NCBI RefSeq assembly: GCF_019649055.1
Contig: NW_026570461.1
Location: forward strand, 40,061-104,060
Reading direction: 5' to 3'
Length of the DNA: 64,000 nucleotides
From: Paramacrobiotus metropolitanus
Lineage: Eukaryota > Tardigrada > Eutardigrada > Parachela > Macrobiotidae
The notes under the pieces were generated by a model. The model did no database searches, had not been told where the DNA came from, and worked only from the letters and a program-made list of their open reading frames with translations. A program made the translations under genes and the position numbers. Of the stretch, positions 11,504 through 22,799 are shown piece by piece (positions within the stretch are counted from its first letter, which is position 1; each line of letters opens with the position of its first letter).

Positions 11504-12869
11504 TTTAAAAAGTCCAAGCAATATAAACGCGATAAACCTAAGGCTAAGTTAAACTGTTTAAATTAGAGCTGTGCTGTAAAAATTGATTAATTCCTAGTGA
11601 AAAATGCGGTTTCTATTTTCGAACCAAAATTATCCGGAAAAATGTATAGCAGACGAAATGACGTGCACATGTTTCGAACGCGCCGTCGCCCCGAATGGAT
11701 CGCACGAGCAGTGATCGCAAATCATCGCATTATCTGTGCGCTGGTTCGGTGCCAAAAAGTGTGTCACTGAAATCCCAAAACCCGAATTAAGGTAGCACTG
11801 CTGCCTAAAATAATCCCAGGTGCACTGTGTGACTGTTTATTGTTACCTTTTGATTCGAGTCAATAGTTTAAATTTAAATAGAAAACATTTAAACGTTTTC
11901 AGGCGCCGAGTAGCCATACCGTGTCATACCGTGTCATGTACAGAAACAAATCATCCGATATCCAGCACAATTCAAGTCGAGTATGAAATAAGTACATTTA
12001 ACTATGTGCAAGTGTTTTAATTTTACGGATACTTACGCCGCAAGTAATAAGTATTCCTTTATATGGCATATGTACAGAGCGTACTGTAAACCAAACGTGC
12101 TGTAAATCCTTTAATCGCAAGTATGCTGCAAAGTAGCGCGACAATAGTCTAGTGATTAGCAATTATTACCAAAAAGCGAACCACTCTAGAAAACACATGT
12201 ATGTACAGTATAAGCCACTTGTACCGGGTTTATTAAATTATTACCCCTAATCCTTAACTTCATCGCGCGGGTATTAACGTTAATTGCATCTTTAAAAACG
12301 TCAGTGTTCTCCGGTTAGTAGTGTCAACTTAGAACGTGTTCGTCATTCGTCAACAGAACCAAATGTATACGTTGTTGATTGTTGTATATACATGTGTTTT
12401 TAATTGATAATAATTATAATGTCGCAGATTAAATTTGGTTATATAGCGTACTATACACTGTACAGCCCATACAGCTACCTAAAAATTCGAATGTCCTGTT
12501 GTATGGAATGTGAACGCATTCCTGCGCTTTGTGCTCCAGCCCTGCCCACAGAGTTGTATTATACCGAACTGGCCACGTGAACACCGTTCTTATGCCATTT
12601 CGATTTATGCCAGCTTTTATGCGTAGAATCTGAATATTACACTGTACGATAGCCATTTTTTGCATCACAAGTCACAACAGACCTGGCCCAGGCATATATA
12701 TACCCGTTAATATCCTTCCGACGTGTTTATTAAGCTGCAACCCATCGTAAATTTTCCATCATTGCTCTCATTGTGGGAAAAGCATAATAAAGAAGCTGTG
12801 AAGCAGCCAGTTTTCCTTGTAGACTATTTGTAGTGTGGATACCAGAGATTCTGCTCTGGGGTTAAATCC
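11504..12869. promoter_or_regulatory. Shared upstream region between divergent Ig/stalk genes
   Basis: This 1.37-kb stretch separates the start codons of two paralogous genes that point away from each other. It should hold both promoters. No strong motif can be named. A weak 79-codon minus frame at 12429-12668 has no recognisable feature and is not called. The regulatory role is inferred from position only. Confidence 0.4.
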
Positions 12870-15800
12870 ATGGATTGCGGGAACCAAATGATCGTCTTGT
12901 ATCTGACGCTGCTGGCCGTGCTCTTCCGTGTCCCGTGCAACGAAGCGTGCGCCCGTTCCCCACGCTACCGCAACGAAGTGTACTGCCCCGAAAACAACGC
13001 GCTGGGAGGTGGAGAATGTGTGATCGAGTACTTTGCCCAACCTGCAAGTATGCTGGCTCTGCTAACAAATTTTGTTTGTTTTTAATAATATTTTTATTTT
13101 GTTTTTAATATTTATTTTACCTTTTATATACTGTAGTGAGTGTATCGGCTCGAATTCGCTCGATCAAGTGGCACCACAGAGTTGGTGTACAGGAAAACCG
13201 CACACATTCCGCGTGTGCATGCTCATGCGCTCGCAAACACGAACAGCGCATACTTTGCAAGTGCTGATTTCCCGTACACAAACTCTGTAGTGCCAGTCGA
13301 TCGAGCCGCTACAGTATCTTATATGCCATTTATTATAATTTATTTTTTTCTTCATCTTTGATTTTCCTGGGAGATTTTATTACCGTTTTTATTTCCACTT
13401 CGTCGTCGTTTTCTTCTTAATTTTTTAGCTGCATCCTCTAATAGAATTTGTTTGTTATTATTCAATCCGAAAACATAGCCGTTTTTAATTATCTATTGAA
13501 TTTTGGCGTTTGACGCAAGGCGAACGCTAAAAGGAACAAAGCGCCGTGCGTGGGCCAATGTCAAAAGGAGGAAGGAAATTTTAGAGGAAGGAAATTTTGT
13601 GTGGTCAAAAGGAGGAAGGAAATTTTTCGGGTCAAAAGGGGGAAGGAAAGTTTCACAAAATTTCAATGGTATAATAAATTTTTTTGACGAATGAAATTTT
13701 TATAACCGGTAGCGTTTCGAAACATGTGGAACCGTTTTCCACGAAAAAGAACAAGAAATTCAAATCAAAAACACGAAACAACAAAAAATTATGAAAAAAC
13801 AGACGCACAAAAAGCAAGAGCATCGCTTTTGCTTAAAGAGCGCTTTTGCTTAAGACAATTGCTTATCCTCCGAATTGTGAAAACCAAAATACTGTATGTA
13901 AATACCACAGAAACATTTTTGCTTATGCCGTTCGTAACTTCGTGCGTCTTCATCGCCGCTATCATCGTAAGTATCATAACCTTCCATGTTGCTGCTAGAT
14001 GACTGTACCGTTTTGTAGAAAAATAAAAAGGAAATGTGTATAATTCTATGCATAGCCATAAACTGCCCATAATGCGCTCCCTTCCGCACCCACATAGACT
14101 ACAGGCACCCCTTTTCTTGACGATCTAACATGGCCTGATCTAGCCATGTTAGATCGTCAAGAAAATCTTTGTAAACTAAAAAGACTGGTAAAAACCTTTG
14201 TCAGTCCTCTGGGGAAAAAACTAAAAACAGGTGCCCATATTTCGCGGAAAAAAATGCGGTGAGAATTAAATAATACAAAAGGGTTAAACCGGACGCAAAA
14301 GGCAAAAGGGGCACCTATAAGAAATGCGGGTAAAAGGGGTGCTGATCGTCTCACCCAGTTAAAATCTTAATAAAACAATTAGTTTTTCATTTTAAGTACT
14401 TTTCTAAGAATTGCACAACGATACCCTTTACGAAGCAAAATGTTTCTTGAGAAATGATGCTTTGCGCCAAATGCACCCATGTGCGTCGCCGCTTTTGCTC
14501 GTCCACCGGCTAGACTGCAGCCGTCAGCTGCGTCGGTCTGAACATGGGAAAGCTTGGTTGTTTTGAAGAGTTTCAAAGGAATCAGACAAGATCACACTTC
14601 GGTGGCATCGTAAAGCACACTCGTTGTGGCTAGATGGATAAACCTTCGGGTTTTGAAAGATAGTCTACATCGAGCGCGGTTTGGACTTAGATGGGTGACC
14701 ACTCTGAGTTCAGGCTGCGAGTGCACGGCCCGCAAGGCCTGTGTGCGAAGTGCTTGGCTGAGGCAGCAATACCACCACGGAGACGGGCACGGGAGATGGA
14801 GGATCACAATAGAAGCTTTGGGCAAAACACACCATATCCATCTGTTAACCATCTCTTATCGCATAACGTAAGGTTATGGTAAAATACTGGTATTCGTGAT
14901 TGGGCTGAGTCACTTTTAACATAGCACTTCTCCAACCTATACAAAGTTCCTGCTTCTAAAAGTGTTAAAGTAATAAGATCTTCCCGTTTTTTTCATTCAA
15001 AAACTGCAAAAATTTATGAAAATGAAGTTTATTTATCTTTTTCTTCTTTACAAACGAAAGTTAATCTCCCGGCGAAAGTTTCTTTTGCTTCTTTGTGTGT
15101 TGAAAAAGCGAAAACTGCGATATGACTGGGTCCCTTTCGCTTTTAACCCAAGCGTCTTCACTGAAAAAGAAAGCTGGCGATATTTCCGTTTTACGATGTC
15201 CGAAATCGAAGACCTCCGAAAGCGCCTGATGATACCTGACGTCGTGATTACAGCAAAACGTGAGCGTGCTTCTGGGATAGAGGCTCTGTGCATCTTGTTG
15301 CGTCGCCTTGTGTATCCTTCTCGATGGATTGATTTAAGGATGTTTTTTGGACGGTCCGAAAGCAGTTTATGCCGTATATTTATGTGGATGTTAAATCACA
15401 TCGACAAGACATTCCGATGGCTGCTGGAAGAGTGGAACCAGGACTGGCTTTCCGAAGACGATTTTCTCACGTTCGCAGGCGCCGTCGCTGCGAAAGGTGG
15501 TGTGTTGCGCGGATGTTTTGGGTTTCATCGATGGGACAGCACGGCCTATCAGCCGCCCTAAATTTTACCAGCGGCAGTGCTTCGGTGGCCACAAACGCCA
15601 CCATTGCTCGAAATGGCAAGCCATTCTGCTACCAAACGGCATGATTTGTAGCTTATATGGTGGACACCGCGGATCCATGCACGACAGCACTCTTTTGACC
15701 GCGAGCAAAGTTTTGGACGCACTGCAGCAGAAATTCACGACGTTTGATGGTCCCGAAAGGTTTGCCTTTATGGTGACTCGGGCTAAGGAAGAGGGGACCT

Positions 15801-18800
15801 CGTGAAGAAACCGTTCTCGAAAGTAGAAGTCATGAATGACCGCCGTAAAAAATTGTTAAATAAGGGCTATGTCTCGGGTAAGGGAGCCTGTTGAATGGGG
15901 CTTTAAAGAGGTTGTTTCTAAATTCGCGTTTCTTGATTTCAAAAAACAAATGCGAATGTATGTTAATCCCATAAACAAGTTGTACCGCGTAGCTGTTATA
16001 CTTATTAATTGTCATAACTGTCTGCATCATAACCAAGCAAGCAAGTATTTCGATTTAGAACCGCCTAGCCTGGATGAATACCTGATAACTTTGAATGATT
16101 AAAGCTGCATTATTCTTCCTTTTGTTTTATTGAAAATCTGGTAGACAGTTGGTACACAATTTACAGGAGCTAATTATCCGCCACACATTTTCTCTTTCAG
16201 TGCAAGTTCACGCTCTCTGCAGGCAATTTCCCGTTCCTGTAAATCAAGTTCTCGCATGCGTATGGTGTATTTACGCTGATCTTCTGCAGTGCGCAGTTCT
16301 TTTTCCAGCTCCATTTGTTTTTCTTTTAGTTGTTTCTCTTGTTCCATCTCCTTTTCTTTAAATTCGCGCGTCTGTTGTAGTTCTTTTTCCTTCAGTTTAC
16401 ATTTAAATTTATCGCCCTCAGCAATGGCTTTGACCGCTTCCATTTCAGCTGACATTTTGGGAGCTTTGGCTGGGCGGACGCGCTTCTGTCGCAATCGTCG
16501 TGCAGCCTTCTCACGTTCGAATTTTTCAGGGTCGAAATCCGGCTTTTGCATAGCAGCTTCTTCTTCGGCTGCAGAATCCACCCACATGTCGTCGTCCGAC
16601 CTGTCGATATCACCCGAAACACTGGAAGATGGGAGACGGTAATCAGCCAAATCGTCGGTGCGTTTCTTTTTCGAGAACGTCGCCTCTCCAGCGCTCTGAA
16701 TAGCCGCAGTTTCTGCGTTCCGTTTCTGGGCCTCCAACACCTTCTGCTGCTTTTTCTGCTCACTCAGGGCCAGGGCATCACGCTTGCTCGCAGACAGAGA
16801 GGAAAGCGCTGACTCGATGCGGCCGAAAATTTCTTCCGTTCCAGTTCGGACTAGATTGCGTAGGTCCTGTTTGATGTAATATTCTACCAATTTGTCCACA
16901 CGCGTCTGACAAGCACGATCAGTCAGTGGCGCATTGAATTTCTACATATAGAACACATAGATAAGCACATTCCGCACTGGACCGCAGTATGATAGCAAAC
17001 TAAATCTCACCTTCGTGGCATTGAGATTTTCGGCGATCTTTTCCCAGCATTCCCTAGGATTCCGAGCTGCATACGGGTTCTGTTCGCTAGCCTCTTCCAC
17101 CAGTAACAAATCCTGAGTTGACGTGAAACGATTTCGACGATTCTTCGTGGTAGACTGGGCAAGATCTTCTGAGGCCTCCATTTTAAAACAGTTATAAAAT
17201 GATGAAGATCTTAAGTGCAGCAAAATTTTTTAGTGACGTTAAAATTTAAATGTCAAAAAACACTTGTTGCTTGCGGTGTGGTAGCCCGCCACGGAGGTGG
17301 CAGTACACAAAGTACTGCAGCTGCAGCGCGCAGTTGGCTTTTTGGTGTCCTCCGATTTATTTTTTTCTTTCGTTCTGTGTAGTTTGTATATCCACACTTA
17401 CACTTTAACCATACAGTATGGTTTAGAGCCCTTGCTCGGCTCGGCTCTGTCGGCGCTCGCGAGCACTTCGAGCGAGCAGGCGTCGTTTTGCGAATTTGCG
17501 AACTGAGCAATAGAAAAATTGCGAGCGAGCCGAGCGAGCGGGATGGTCGGGTGCGAGCGATCGCGAGCCAGGCTGACATTGTGCGAACTGGAAGTTTCTG
17601 TACAAAATTACATTGACCGACCTGAAACGATCTTAAACCACCGTCACCTTCGCGCTTCGCGCGAATTGATTTATTTACTAACTTTCCTAGACCGGTTGGG
17701 ACGCACGACTAAATTTTGATATTTTGTACTCGTAGCCAACAAAAACATTATTTGACGGGTTTATGAATCAGTTGAATGATTTCTAAGAAAGGTGCATTTT
17801 AATTTTTGAGCATTCTATTATACGTATTTAATTCAGGCCAAATTAAGAAAACTACATCCAGTTGAAAATTAGAGAAATGTATTAGCAAAAAAATGAAAAG
17901 CTAATGATACGGACTACCAGTATGGAGATATAAGTGATTGTCTCTGAACATCCAATTACACTTATGTTAGTTATGTACTGAGTTTTTGTGTTGGTGAAAA
18001 GTTTGGTATAATTAATTCGTGCAAAAATTGATACGTAAATTTTTGCCGATCTTACGAGCGAGCCGATTTAAAAATAAAATTACGAGCGAGTTGAGCGAGC
18101 AGAAGCAAATAAAATTGGAAAACGAGCGAGTTGAGCGAGCGGTGGTTTGGGCGCGAGCGAGCTGAGCGAGCAGGAAGTTTAAAAAAGCAGAAACGAGCGA
18201 GTTGAGCAGCACTTTTGCTGCTCGTGCAGGGCTCTAGTATGGTTAAGTGTATGGCTATGGTTAAGCGGAGCGTTTGCCCAAAGCTTCTAATACCACCCTG
18301 GCTACTCAGTAACGGCTTGGACTGAAAGGCCTGTGATGTCCGCAGCACCAGTCGTGCCAAATGGAAGGAGACAGGGAGATCAGTCGAAGCAGAGGATTGG
18401 CGCCTTCCCTAGAGATGTGCTTGCTGTCTACCTGTTTAGAATTCTCTTAGTCTGGTTCTGTTGAACGTCTTGCTCTGCCCGAGCCGGTTAGCGCCACTGC
18501 GCGTTAAAATAAAGCTGGCGCTCGCGTTTGCGAGCTGCTGCATACGATCTGTCTGTTGCAGTGTTATAGCCTCCATTGTAACTCTGCGTGAATGAATTAC
18601 CGTACTTTGCACAAAATGTTCTGTCTGTCACCTGATTAATGCATTGCTGACCATGTAAACCGAGCCGTTTTCGAAACAACTAGCCGCATAAAGCAATCGC
18701 AAAGTACCGGCTGTGTTTTTTCAAACATTTGCCTGTCCCTTACTCAGTCTTCATGCGCATTGCCCGGTACGGTAAAATGCATTATTACATATTTCTCAGG

Positions 18801-21800
18801 GTTCGTATTAATCGTATCAAATACAGAAGTTGTAAGAAACTTTAATGTAACAAAAACAGATCTTTTTGTATTAATTTTTGTTTTAAACAGATAATTTTTG
18901 CCCACAAAAATTTCCTTCCTCTTTTTGACCAGAAAAATTTCCTTCCTCCTTTTGACCCCCCAAAATTTCCTTCCTAAAAATTTTCCTTCCTCCTTTTGAC
19001 CACACAAAATTTCCTTCCTCTAAAATTTCCTTCCTCTAAAATTTCCTTCCTCCTTTTGACATTGGCCCTGTGCGTGAAATTATCTTACTCGTGCGCAGTC
19101 ACACCCGTATAACATCAGATGTTCTGATAAATAATACTGCCACGTACATGCTCCATAATAAATATTTATATTAGGCAGGTACTGTACTATTCCATACTAG
19201 GCAGTGCCTAGTAGGCACAGTACTTTCGGTTCATTTATGGGTACATCACCCAGTTACCAGATAAATCGCTCCCTACATAATATTAAATAGGTCGCACCCC
19301 CGTCATCGAAGCGAGCGTAATGGAGGGCTGTCCGCTGGAGTTGCGTGCGGATTTCTCCACTAGTCCGAGAAAAGAGCTGCCGTACAGTCTCGTCCACGAA
19401 GATAACCGGGCCGGGCAGCGGCTGTACCGGATGTGGCGTAGTCGTCCGCACCAGCCCTACACCTGGACGCGGGACGGGCGCGTTTTCTCTGAATATAACC
19501 AGGCCGAGCGTCGCGTGTTCGAATTCCTGGGAGATCGACTGAAAATACGCTGGGCGACGCGCGACGACGAGGGTACCTATATGTGCGCATTTTATCCTCA
19601 ACTATCGCGCCCTGTCATGGACCCATCCGTGAGCTATGTAGGGCTTACCTTTGGAGCCGCCGTTCGCGTGAAGGTTCTGCCCAGATCCAGTGGTAAATTC
19701 GCTTGATTTAGTTCTTTTCAGTATTGTTAATTTTTGTTTCATTCTTATGCTGCTGATTACTGTTCATTTTGTTAGTAGGTACCTAGTGCATATTGTTGCG
19801 GTACCTACTGCTAATATTAATAGTATTAATTATTGGTAATTGGCCAGGCGTTGTTTATGGTGCCCGCTAATAATTGTTTACAATGATTGCAAATTAATAG
19901 TTTTTAATCCAGGTTGTCAACTTGCTATTAGCAATTATGGTTGTTTTTTTACATACACAGACTGGTGCAGCGTCCCACATTCCACAACAACGCCAGCGCC
20001 GCGCCGGCTGTCGACAACTCAAGCAACTAGCAGCACATCGTCCCGCATCACCACTTCATCAACCGCCACTACTGTGTTGACCACCGGCTCCTTGCTGACC
20101 ACTGTATTTCAGCTTTTGCGCACAACGCACTCGCCTGGCCCGGGTATTTTCAGTGTTTGAGAACGATTAATTAATATCTCGTTTATGCGAAATAGATAGC
20201 GTTTTTAGTGCTTTCGAAGCTTCAGATGCAAACGAACTTGCAAATAGTTAAGAACTAGCAATTATTTTTAAGCAGCTACAATTAAGTACAGCTGTATAGG
20301 TACATATTTGTGTGTATTCCCTCGAAATATCAAGAACAAAATTCTAAAACCGAAGCAATTAGCTGTGCATGATTTGGATATGTATCTACGTACTTATAAC
20401 ACGAAAAGGCGAACCATTCTCTCCGATGACAATCATCTAAAGTGCGCAAACTGACGTTAAAGAAAGAAGCTTGAAGTAATGAGGCGTTCAGACGGAGCAG
20501 CATGGCCCGTTCACCAAATTCGTGCAGTGCTTCATTACATTAATGCACTACATTAATTAATTAATTAACATGCATTAACATGCACTACAATAATTAAACC
20601 AAATAATTAAAATACCGCAAAATGCCGTTTTCAGCTCGTTAAACTAACAAAGGTTTGGTAGATTAGATAAAGCCGTAGATTTTTTTCAGTGTCGACACAA
20701 TCCTTCTTGCCAGTGAATCGCAGCGGAATTCAGTCAATGAATCATCCTGCCGTAGTCACCATTCCAGCCAGAGCGCTACCTAGCACCTTTTCCCCAAATT
20801 CTTGGCAGCGGGAAGTAAACGCTACCGCCGCGCTAACGACAGGTAAAGCCGTAAAGCCTTATTGGTGCCGGCTGCGTGCCCTCGCCGTACAGGTATCTAT
20901 CCACTAATATACTATAACCAGGAGAGCAAAACTTTGACCAATACAGCAACCATCAGCGCCGCCGCAGGGGCCACCCAATACCGTTTATTACATAGGTCGT
21001 TTTTATCCAGTATAACTGAGACATTTCACAATAGAAGCCAAAGCTGAGATTTTCAGTTACAAGGTTTTCCAATAGTTGTGACGGCCTTGGTGGGAAATTC
21101 GACATCAGTAGTCCGCACTGCCTCCTCATCACCGTCGACCATTTTACACGGGCCGCCGAAGCCAGTAACCAATTCTACCGCAGTCGATCGAGGTTCACAC
21201 ATTGCCGACACTTTTCTTTGGTCAGGTAACCGATAACGTACGATGTCATAAACCGTTCGCCACTGGCTATTTTGCTACCTGGTCTTACAGACTACAACCG
21301 TCTGAATTCCACGGCGGTCAATTTGACATCAGATGGTAAAATGGATTGTAAAATGGTAAAATGGATATTTTATTTCTGACATAACGGTTTGTCTGTCACT
21401 TCAGCAGGACCTATGCTCCCTTCGGCGATGATGGCGGACCATGCGGATACCGGTACACCGCTGCCCATTGTTTCCTGCCCAAACACATCAATCTCCACGG
21501 CCAACACGGCAGCAGTTGCAGAGACAGTTAATAGCAGTTCACTCTCTCCAACGACAGGCAAGTATCAAATTGTTCATCCATAATCCATCGGCAAAGCAAG
21601 CATGATTGAAATGAGACATTTTATTGCAAAACCTGAATTGTCGCTTTGCCCATGCGTCTATCTGTACTTTCGGCGCAATCTAATCTTAACGCAACAATAG
21701 CAGGCATCGTAATAGCGTTACTACTCTCTATGCTTACCCGCAATCTTTTAATTTAACTTGGATAGATGAAAAGCAGCCAGACTTTAGTCACTCCTACCCG

Positions 21801-22025
21801 GGCACTGTTACCGATTCACCGCTATCATCAACATCCGCGGCGGACCTGATGGCGACCATTGCGCCGGCTATGCCGACGACAGATGCAGAGGAAACGGAGG
21901 AGGTTACCGAGTTCGACTGGGTGCCGTCGGATCAGCGCCGCCACACCATGTATCCGCCCGAGTGTCCGGCCTGCACCGGCAACTGTCCCTGTCCGCCGTC
22001 CAAGCGCAAACGCAAGCATCTATGA
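12870..22025 (+). CDS. Secreted Ig + Ser/Thr-rich stalk protein, seven exons with a 6.2-kb intron
   Basis: Exons are 12870-13047, 19291-19692, 19961-20143, 20690-20842, 21076-21225, 21405-21557 and 21766-22025. Every junction is phase 1. The total is 1479 bases and 492 residues. Exon 1 encodes a signal peptide (MDCGNQMIVLYLTLLAVLF) and a Cys-containing segment. Exon 2 is an Ig domain (VMEGCPLELRA; RDDEGTYMCAFY). Exons 3 to 6 are Ser/Thr/Pro-rich stalk pieces of 50-61 codons with N-glycosylation sites. The last exon matches the tail of the gene at 8689 almost base for base. Exon 6 uses a GC donor (GCAAGT). Intron 1 holds the Harbinger-like composite. A possible extra exon near 20965 is too weak to include. 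Linking exon 1 to exon 2 across 6.2 kb rests on phase and paralogy. Probably a secreted or surface-coat protein; function unknown. Confidence 0.64.
13129..13316. mobile_element. Small element with imperfect inverted ends
   Basis: The left end (TACTGTAG ... GTGGCACCACAGAGTTGGTG) and the right end, read backwards (TACTGTAGCGGCTCGATCGA then CTGGCACTACAGAGTTTGTG), are imperfect inverted copies of about 55-70 bases. It lies in intron 1 of the plus-strand Ig/stalk gene. No clear target duplication was found. It looks like an old MITE. Confidence 0.55.
13552..13655 (+). repeat. Left inverted minisatellite arm
   Basis: This array of GGAAGGAAATTTT units is separated by GTCAAAAGGAGG or GGTCAAAAGG words. 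It is mirrored on the minus strand at 18903-19069, where there are more units. It forms the left end of the Harbinger-like composite. Confidence 0.8.
14112..14165. repeat. Perfect 23-bp hairpin palindrome
   Basis: The arm starting TTTTCTTGACGATCTAACAT at 14112-14134 is the exact inverse of 14143-14165, with an 8-base loop. It lies inside the Harbinger-like composite, left of the transposase. No target duplication was seen. It could be a tiny foldback element or a structural signal of the transposon. Confidence 0.8.
15016..16102 (+). pseudogene. Decayed PIF/Harbinger DDE transposase
   Basis: The first frame (15016 on) has a helix-turn-helix-like region (WIDLRMFFGRSESSLCRIF). The catalytic core then changes frame near 15496: GFIDGT carries the first Asp, followed by RPISRPKFYQRQCFGGHKRHH and GGHRGSMHDS. 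Near 15770 the frame shifts again to give LYGDSG, the second Asp, directly followed by an in-frame TAA. The last piece (15869-16102) has SRVREPVEWGFKE, holding the expected Glu. So D, D and E are all visible but in three frames with a stop: an inactive copy. It belongs to the HARBI1-like family, which moves Harbinger elements together with a Myb-like partner; that partner lies convergent at 16174-17181. Confidence 0.85.
16174..17181 (-). CDS. Harbinger Myb/SANT-like partner protein with coiled coil, two exons
   Basis: Exon 1 is 17181-17011 (MEASEDLAQSTTKNRRNRF) and exon 2 is 16941-16174. The 69-base intron has a GTGAGA donor and a TATATGTAG acceptor at phase 0. The protein starts with a trihelix/Myb-like DNA-binding domain (RFTSTQDLLLVEEA, then NPRECWEKIAENLNATKK and LTDRACQTRVDKLVEYY). 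It continues with a short acidic linker and a long charged coiled coil (EKEMEQEKQLKEKQMELEKE and onward). Known Harbinger elements encode such a protein; it recruits transposase to DNA and aids nuclear import. The frame is open over about 312 residues while the neighbouring transposase is broken. It could have been kept by chance, be active in trans, or have been co-opted. Confidence 0.78.
17424..18236. mobile_element. 813-bp hAT-type MITE with GAGCGAGC subterminal arrays
   Basis: The ends are TAGAGCCCTTGCTCGGC and, inverted, TAGAGCCCTGCACGAGC. A perfect 8-bp direct repeat, GTATGGTT, flanks it at 17416-17423 and 18237-18244. Next to both ends lie many copies of GAGCGAGC/GAGCGAGTTGAGC in opposite orientation, which resemble the subterminal transposase sites of hAT elements. 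There is no transposase frame, so it is non-autonomous. It is nested inside the Harbinger-like composite and is therefore younger. Confidence 0.85.
18903..19069 (-). repeat. Right inverted minisatellite arm
   Basis: Seen from the minus strand, this array starts GGGCCAATGTCAAAAGGAGG and repeats GAGGAAGGAAATTTT about six to seven times, with GGTCAAAAGG joints. It is the inverted partner of 13552-13655 and has extra units. Confidence 0.8.
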
Positions 22026-22799
22026 ACCGCTACAGTTACTACGAGGCCTTGTGTGTTGTTAAGCATATACTGGCTTCAAATGGAATCCGTGCAAGAGCCG
22101 TTCTCAGTAATTATGGGTGACGACCGAAATATTACACGCAAAGCTCCCGATGCCAATGAGCTTTTGTCAGCTGTGCTAACCGAAATGTGTGGCCAGTATA
22201 ATGATTTACTGTACAGATATATGTTAATCAACATTAAAATTTGTCGGCATTTCCTGTCACTGTACCTGCAAGGCTGGCATGAACTGTATCAGTTGATTTT
22301 TGGAAGAATAAAATACTCCATGTTTAACGGAAATCGTTATGTGCGTCCTTTAACCCCTTTGCGCTATAAGCTACGGTTTTCGGTGAGTTGTCGCCTTTGC
22401 GTGTTCTTCGGTGGCAACAGGCATCCCGTTTTACGGGATATGGTCTGCGCATGCTGTACCTCGAAATTCTCAGCGAATCGAGCACGCTGGCTACTCGTAT
22501 TTTAACACTCCGCTGCATATTCAGCCCCGCGTCAGCTGAACTTTCGAAAATGCTGCTGGGCATAACATCGTGTATTGTTTTAGGAACGATAGAAACTGCA
22601 GTAATAACTTTATGGTAAATTACAGCCGTCACTTCTTCCAAATTGTTCCCCAGGTTTTAAGAATATTGAAAACATTTACATTAATTTGCTGATTAGTAAC
22701 ACACGGTTTTAATTTCTTTTACGTTTTGCATTATTTCAATTAATTCCTACCAGCGCCTGTACACTGTTATATAACAAAGTATGAAGCATCTTTGACTTG
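22026..22799. other. 3' flank of the Ig/stalk gene
   Basis: A 150-codon open frame (22053-22505) starts 28 bases after the Ig/stalk stop codon. It has no recognised domain and is probably untranslated 3' sequence. Nothing else is supported here. Confidence 0.35.

Larger units (their letters stand above)
13552..19069. mobile_element. 5.5-kb Harbinger-like DNA transposon with minisatellite ends
   Basis: The ends are inverted: left GGGCCAATGTCAAAAGGAGG at 13552, and the same word on the minus strand ending near 19068. Both arms continue as arrays of GAGGAAGGAAATTTT-type units, about 100 bases on the left and 165 on the right. The word GTGCGT lies just outside each end (13546-13551 and 19070-19075); it may be a target duplication, though Harbinger elements normally make 3-bp ones. 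Inside are a decayed DDE transposase (15.0-16.1 kb), a Myb/SANT partner gene on the other strand (16.2-17.2 kb) and a nested hAT MITE (17.4-18.2 kb). It lies wholly in intron 1 of the Ig/stalk gene. That the ends and the genes belong to one element is inference. Confidence 0.66.

Noticed and set aside
12429-12668. 79-codon minus frame between the divergent Ig genes
   Set aside because: No recognisable feature; it lies in the probable shared promoter region.
14620-14760. Resemblance to part of a 5S rRNA (GACTTAGATGGGTGACCACT)
   Set aside because: Only one short stretch matches a 5S-like pattern; the rest of the gene is not recognisable, so it is not called an RNA gene. A SINE-like origin is possible but unproven.
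22053-22505. 150-codon frame after the Ig/stalk gene
   Set aside because: No signature, and it begins 28 bases after the stop codon in the same direction; most likely 3' untranslated sequence.
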